Assembly (NCBI GenBank): GCA_949291945.1
Contig: CASEXH010000034.1
Location: 1 to 44,215 of the forward strand
From: an uncultured Bacillota bacterium
GTDB lineage: Bacteria; Bacillota; Clostridia; Lachnospirales; Lachnospiraceae
Direction of reading: 5' to 3'
Length of the DNA stretch: 44,215 nucleotides
Below the pieces are notes generated by a model. That model saw nothing but the letters and a program-made list of their open reading frames with translations, was not told where the DNA came from and did not search any database. Both the position numbers and the translations under genes were made by a program. Below, piece by piece: positions 41,802-44,215 of the stretch (position 1 is its first letter; each line of letters begins with the position of its first letter).

Positions 41802-41845
41802 AAAAAGTCCCTGCGAGAGCATAAACTGCCCTGCAGAGACTTTTT
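41802..41845. terminator. Bidirectional Rho-independent terminator
   Basis: AAAAAGTC (41802-41809) plus CTGC (41811-41814) pair with GCAG (41833-41836) and GACTTTTT (41838-41845), with one bulge on each side. T-runs occur on both strands. It lies between the TetR gene (plus) and the membrane gene at 41870 (minus). Confidence 0.8.
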
Positions 41846-41869
41846 CATTATTTGAAAAATTTTTTTATT

Positions 41870-42241
41870 TCACTTCTTGGTTTTCGCTTCTCCCTCCGGG
41901 AATATGATCTTAAATACAAAGAAGAAGATGACCATAGACACTCTGCCTGTGATAAATGTCACAAGGATGTTATAAACAGCCGGAACTACATAGGCCGCTG
42001 CGATGGGCATCCACAGGTTGTTGAATCCATTGCAGATCAGGGAGATCGCTATCCACGCAATGAAATACCACATTGCCTGATAAACCGGATTCCCGTAGCT
42101 TTTAAATGTAATATTCCTCTGAAGGGGGAAATTGATGCATTGCGCCACAAAGGAATACCACCCCTGCTTTATACTATATAGATCTTGCTCTATTTCGTTT
42201 CTTTCTAAATCACAGACTTTTTTATCTGTCTCTTTCTCCAT
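41870..42241 (-). CDS. Small membrane protein of unknown function
   Basis: A 123-aa protein with a charged N-terminus (MEKETDKKVCDLERNEIEQ) and three hydrophobic segments: YQAMWYFIAWIAISLICN, NLWMPIAAAYVVPAVYNILV and GRVSMVIFFFVFKIIFP. It overlaps the GH3 remnant by 37 bp. Such a small protein often follows membrane-anchored GH3 genes, which would make it a co-factor of the original enzyme; this is an inference. I do not recognise the family. Confidence 0.6.
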   Translation of the reverse strand: MEKETDKKVCDLERNEIEQDLYSIKQGWYSFVAQCINFPLQRNITFKSYGNPVYQAMWYFIAWIAISLICNGFNNLWMPIAAAYVVPAVYNILVTFITGRVSMVIFFFVFKIIFPEGEAKTKK

Positions 42242-42876
42242 CTCAGGATCACAATCAATTCCACTGCAATCAGCACCACTGCCACAGCCACGTCAATACC
42301 GATGAAAGCCAGAGTCATATTGTCCAGACCTGCCTCATCCGGGTTTTCAACAGTATAATTACCGCTGTTAACAATCGTGTACATAATGTTCTTTGATGCC
42401 TGACGAAGAGCACGGGTCAACGTAGCGGAATCCCTATCTGTCAAAACATTGGACTCATAGGAATTGAATCCCAGCATTGCATCGTTTCCGTTTCTCACAC
42501 AGTCATCAGTAATCTGGTATCCATAGGATCCGTCCCAGTCCGTGAGGACCATTCCCTGATAGCCCCATTCGCTGCGGAGTACATTGTTCAGAAGATAAGA
42601 GTTGGAGCCGCTGTATCTTGTACCAATCCAGTTAAAGGAAGACATCACAGCCAGCGCTCCGCCTGTAAAGTTCTTTACACATGTCTCAAAAGGTTTCAGA
42701 TAGATTTCACGGATCGCCTGCTCATCAGAATATGTCAGAAGGAAGGTACACCGGTTTGTCTCCATAGACGGGATTCCCACCCTTTTCAGATCCCAGGTCT
42801 GCCATTCTCCTTTTCCGCTGAGCAGCGCCGCTTTTTCTTCTAATTTCATTTTTCTGATCAATTCTTCATGTTTCAT
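42205..42876 (-). pseudogene. Chimeric GH3 remnant (N-terminus of one GH3 joined to C-terminus of another)
   Basis: A 223-aa frame. Residues 1-40 (MKHEELIRKMKLEEKAALLSG...VGIPSME) are the typical start of a cytosolic GH3 beta-glucosidase. At about residue 41 the sequence jumps to NRCTFLLTYSDEQAIREIYL, which lies deep inside the membrane-anchored GH3 type, and continues with ALAVMSSFNWIGTRYSG, the nucleophile block GYQGMVLTDWDGSYG and a C-terminal membrane segment (IGIDVAVAVVLIAVELIVIL). The rest of both enzymes, including most of the TIM barrel, is missing. I read this as a deletion that fused two neighbouring GH3 genes in frame. Catalysis is very unlikely. Confidence 0.7.
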
Positions 42877-42895
42877 TTTACCCTCCCAATACCGT

Positions 42896-43540
42896 TTATT
42901 TTTGAAGCACTTTTGCCGGAACCCCGACTGCAGTAGCCCCAGCCGGAATATCCTTTGTCACCACTGCCCCGGCACCGATCACTGCGTTATCACCTATGGT
43001 TACTCCGGGAAGAACCGTGACATTGGCTCCGATCCATACATTTTTTCCGATATGTATAGGTGCAGGATATAAATCGTGTCTCTCTTCCGGAGTAATACCG
43101 TGGTTTAGTGTTGCCAGCGTAACTCCATGACCGATCAGTGTTCCGTCTCCGATCCGGATACCCCCCTGATCCTGGAAACGGCAGCCGCTGTTGATAAACA
43201 CACCCTTTCCAAGTCTGATATTCTTTCCGCAGTCCGTATAAAAAGGTGGGAAAAGCGAAAAACCATCGTCCACTTCCTTCCCTGTCAGATCTGAAAATAT
43301 TTTTCGTATCTCTTCGGGGGTGTGATAGGCACTGTTCATTTCCGTTGTCAGCCGCATGGCTTCCTGGGAAAGCCAGCCGGAATATTTCATAAGATCTGAC
43401 CCCGCCCGGATAGGTTCACCTCTTTCAAAGGCCTGCAAAAACTCCGTCAGATTCAAAGAGGTCAGCGGATAACCGCCTCCGGACGGCTCCAGGCTTTTCC
43501 CTTGTTTTCTCGGACTTCCGTTTAACACTAAAATTTTCAT
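42896..43540 (-). CDS. Sugar O-acetyltransferase (Maa/LacA-like) with foreign flavodoxin N-terminus
   Basis: A 214-aa protein from the ATG at 43540 (AAGGTGG 5 nt upstream). Residues 1-16 (MKILVLNGSPRKQGKS) are the FMN-binding start of NAD(P)H-dependent flavodoxin-like oxidoreductases, followed by a short linker (to about residue 30). Residues 31-214 are a normal maltose/galactoside O-acetyltransferase: the Mac domain (EFLQAFERGEPIRAG...EMNSAYHTPEEIR) and hexapeptide repeats (IGDGTLIGHGVTLATL, IGKNVWIGANVTVLPGVTIG, VIGAGAVVTKDIPAG). An in-frame deletion seems to have fused two genes. The acetyltransferase lacks only its first helix or so and could still be active. Confidence 0.8.
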   Translation of the reverse strand: MKILVLNGSPRKQGKSLEPSGGGYPLTSLNLTEFLQAFERGEPIRAGSDLMKYSGWLSQEAMRLTTEMNSAYHTPEEIRKIFSDLTGKEVDDGFSLFPPFYTDCGKNIRLGKGVFINSGCRFQDQGGIRIGDGTLIGHGVTLATLNHGITPEERHDLYPAPIHIGKNVWIGANVTVLPGVTIGDNAVIGAGAVVTKDIPAGATAVGVPAKVLQK

Positions 43541-43571
43541 CTGTTCCACCTTTCCCTTCCCTCATGAAATA

Positions 43572-44123
43572 TCAATCAATCCGAAACCGATATCCTACGC
43601 CCCATACCGTTTCAATAAACTGTGCTTTTGGATCGACCCTGCACATCTTATCCCGCAGCCGTTTCACATGTACTGTGACAGTTGCAGTATCCCCCATGGA
43701 GTCCATTCCCCAGACTCTGTCGAACAGTCTGTCCTTGGAAAAACAGATATTTGGATTTTCCGCAAAAAACAGCAGCAGTTCAAACTCTTTATTGACAAGA
43801 GCCAGCTCCTGTCCTCCAAGGTAAACACGGCGGGAATGGGGCAATATCCGCAGGTTCCTGTAATGGAGTTCCCCTTCCTTACTCTCCTTTCTCTCTGCAT
43901 GTTTTTCTTCTGCTCCGGCCTCCAAAAGCAGTTTATGGATATGAATATGGGATTTCACTCTGGCCACAAGTTCTGACGGACTAAAAGGCTTGATCAGATA
44001 GTCATCTGCCCCCAGCCCCAATCCCCGGATTTTGTCAATGTCCTCTTTTCTGGCAGTGACCATGATAATGGGGAGACACATATCCTGTCTTAAATTCCTG
44101 CATATATCGAATCCGGACTCTCT
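43572..44123 (-). CDS. OmpR-family response regulator, interrupted by group II intron (partial)
   Basis: The visible part begins RESGFDICRNLRQDMCLP and contains receiver beta4/beta5 (IIMVTARKED, Lys in DDYLIKPFSPSEL) and the full winged-helix domain (REL.. LVNKEFELLLFFAENPN, VTVHVKRLRDKM, ETVWGVGYRFRID). The N-terminal half with the phosphoacceptor Asp is missing: at 44124 the frame meets the 3' end of a group II intron. The ATG at 44081 is only an internal Met. The natural protein would read ...MLPRESGFDIC, which fits an insertion inside the Pro codon. The intact regulator would need splicing. Confidence 0.8.
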   Translation of the reverse strand, partial: RESGFDICRNLRQDMCLPIIMVTARKEDIDKIRGLGLGADDYLIKPFSPSELVARVKSHIHIHKLLLEAGAEEKHAERKESKEGELHYRNLRILPHSRRVYLGGQELALVNKEFELLLFFAENPNICFSKDRLFDRVWGMDSMGDTATVTVHVKRLRDKMCRVDPKAQFIETVWGVGYRFRID

Positions 44124-44215
44124 AGTAGATATGGGGATTACTCCCCATACCCCTACACAAAACCGTACGTGCGCTATTAACGCATACGGCTTTTCACTTT
44201 ATATTTCGTACTCTA
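44124..44215 (-). mobile_element. Group II intron, 3' end (domains V and VI)
   Basis: Domain V is at 44159-44194 (minus strand AAGCCGTATGCG - loop TTAA - GCGCACGTACGG) with the catalytic AGC and the two-base bulge; it is a 34-nt near-consensus bacterial DV. Domain VI follows at 44124-44155, a stem TATGGGG/CCCCATA with a nearby A in CTAC as branch-point candidate. The intron 3' end lies at about 44124-44126, within the response regulator gene. The remaining intron and any reverse transcriptase are outside the window. Confidence 0.85.

Noticed and set aside
1..44215. tRNA or rRNA genes
   Set aside because: I saw no convincing cloverleaf with conserved GTTCRANNC and no rRNA signature sequences in the intergenic parts.

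Overview
The window looks like chromosomal DNA of a low-to-mid GC gut Firmicute, most likely a Lachnospiraceae bacterium (Blautia / Ruminococcus gnavus-like). Reasons: strong AGGAGG ribosome binding sites, AgrC/AgrA-type two-component systems, lantibiotic-immunity-type ABC/two-component operons, nickel-pincer (Lar) genes, cytidylate-kinase-like proteins and an X-X-X-Leu-X-X-Gly heptad protein next to an MMPL pump. The genus is an inference from protein style, not from a search.

Layout. 0-5 kb: frameshifted ABC-2 permease end, site-2 protease, a seven-unit array of 53-bp hairpin repeats, an XRE regulator with a small membrane protein, an iron-sulfur-flavoprotein-type flavodoxin, and an AgrC/AgrA-like pair whose regulator has lost its C-terminus. 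5-10 kb: a frameshifted DUF4097 lipoprotein, then a RR - ABC ATPase - permease - histidine kinase unit of the bacteriocin-immunity type. 9.6-16 kb: a MITE-like inverted-repeat element, flavodoxins, GNAT, aldo/keto reductase, endonuclease III, UlaG-like metallohydrolase, DNA polymerase IV with two LexA-like boxes. 16-22.8 kb: GntR/YtrA regulator with a collapsed ABC transporter remnant, SRAP protein, LarC1, LarB, AEC transporter, HD protein, and an ECF sigma/DUF4179 anti-sigma pair with a recognisable ECF promoter. 23-34 kb: MTA/SAH nucleosidase, GPP34-like protein, MarR plus a membrane/cytidylate-kinase fusion, D-Ala-D-Ala carboxypeptidase, a second AgrA/AgrC-like pair behind three tandem hairpins, P-loop kinase, EcsC, YfcE-type phosphodiesterase with an extra helix-turn-helix-like tail, and FolC. 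34-44 kb: a second copy of the 53-bp hairpin array, a 5'-truncated GH3 enzyme, a heptad protein/MMPL pump/cytidylate-kinase-like operon divergent from a TetR regulator, a chimeric GH3 remnant, a flavodoxin-acetyltransferase chimera, and an OmpR-type response regulator interrupted by the 3' end of a group II intron that runs off the window.

Two themes stand out. First, envelope stress and antimicrobial-peptide sensing (several regulators each paired with a membrane protein or transporter). Second, gene decay: at least eight genes carry frameshifts, fusions or deletions, several apparently produced by deletions that joined two genes. The most unusual non-coding feature is the family of 53-bp hairpin repeats found as tandem arrays at two sites about 32 kb apart.
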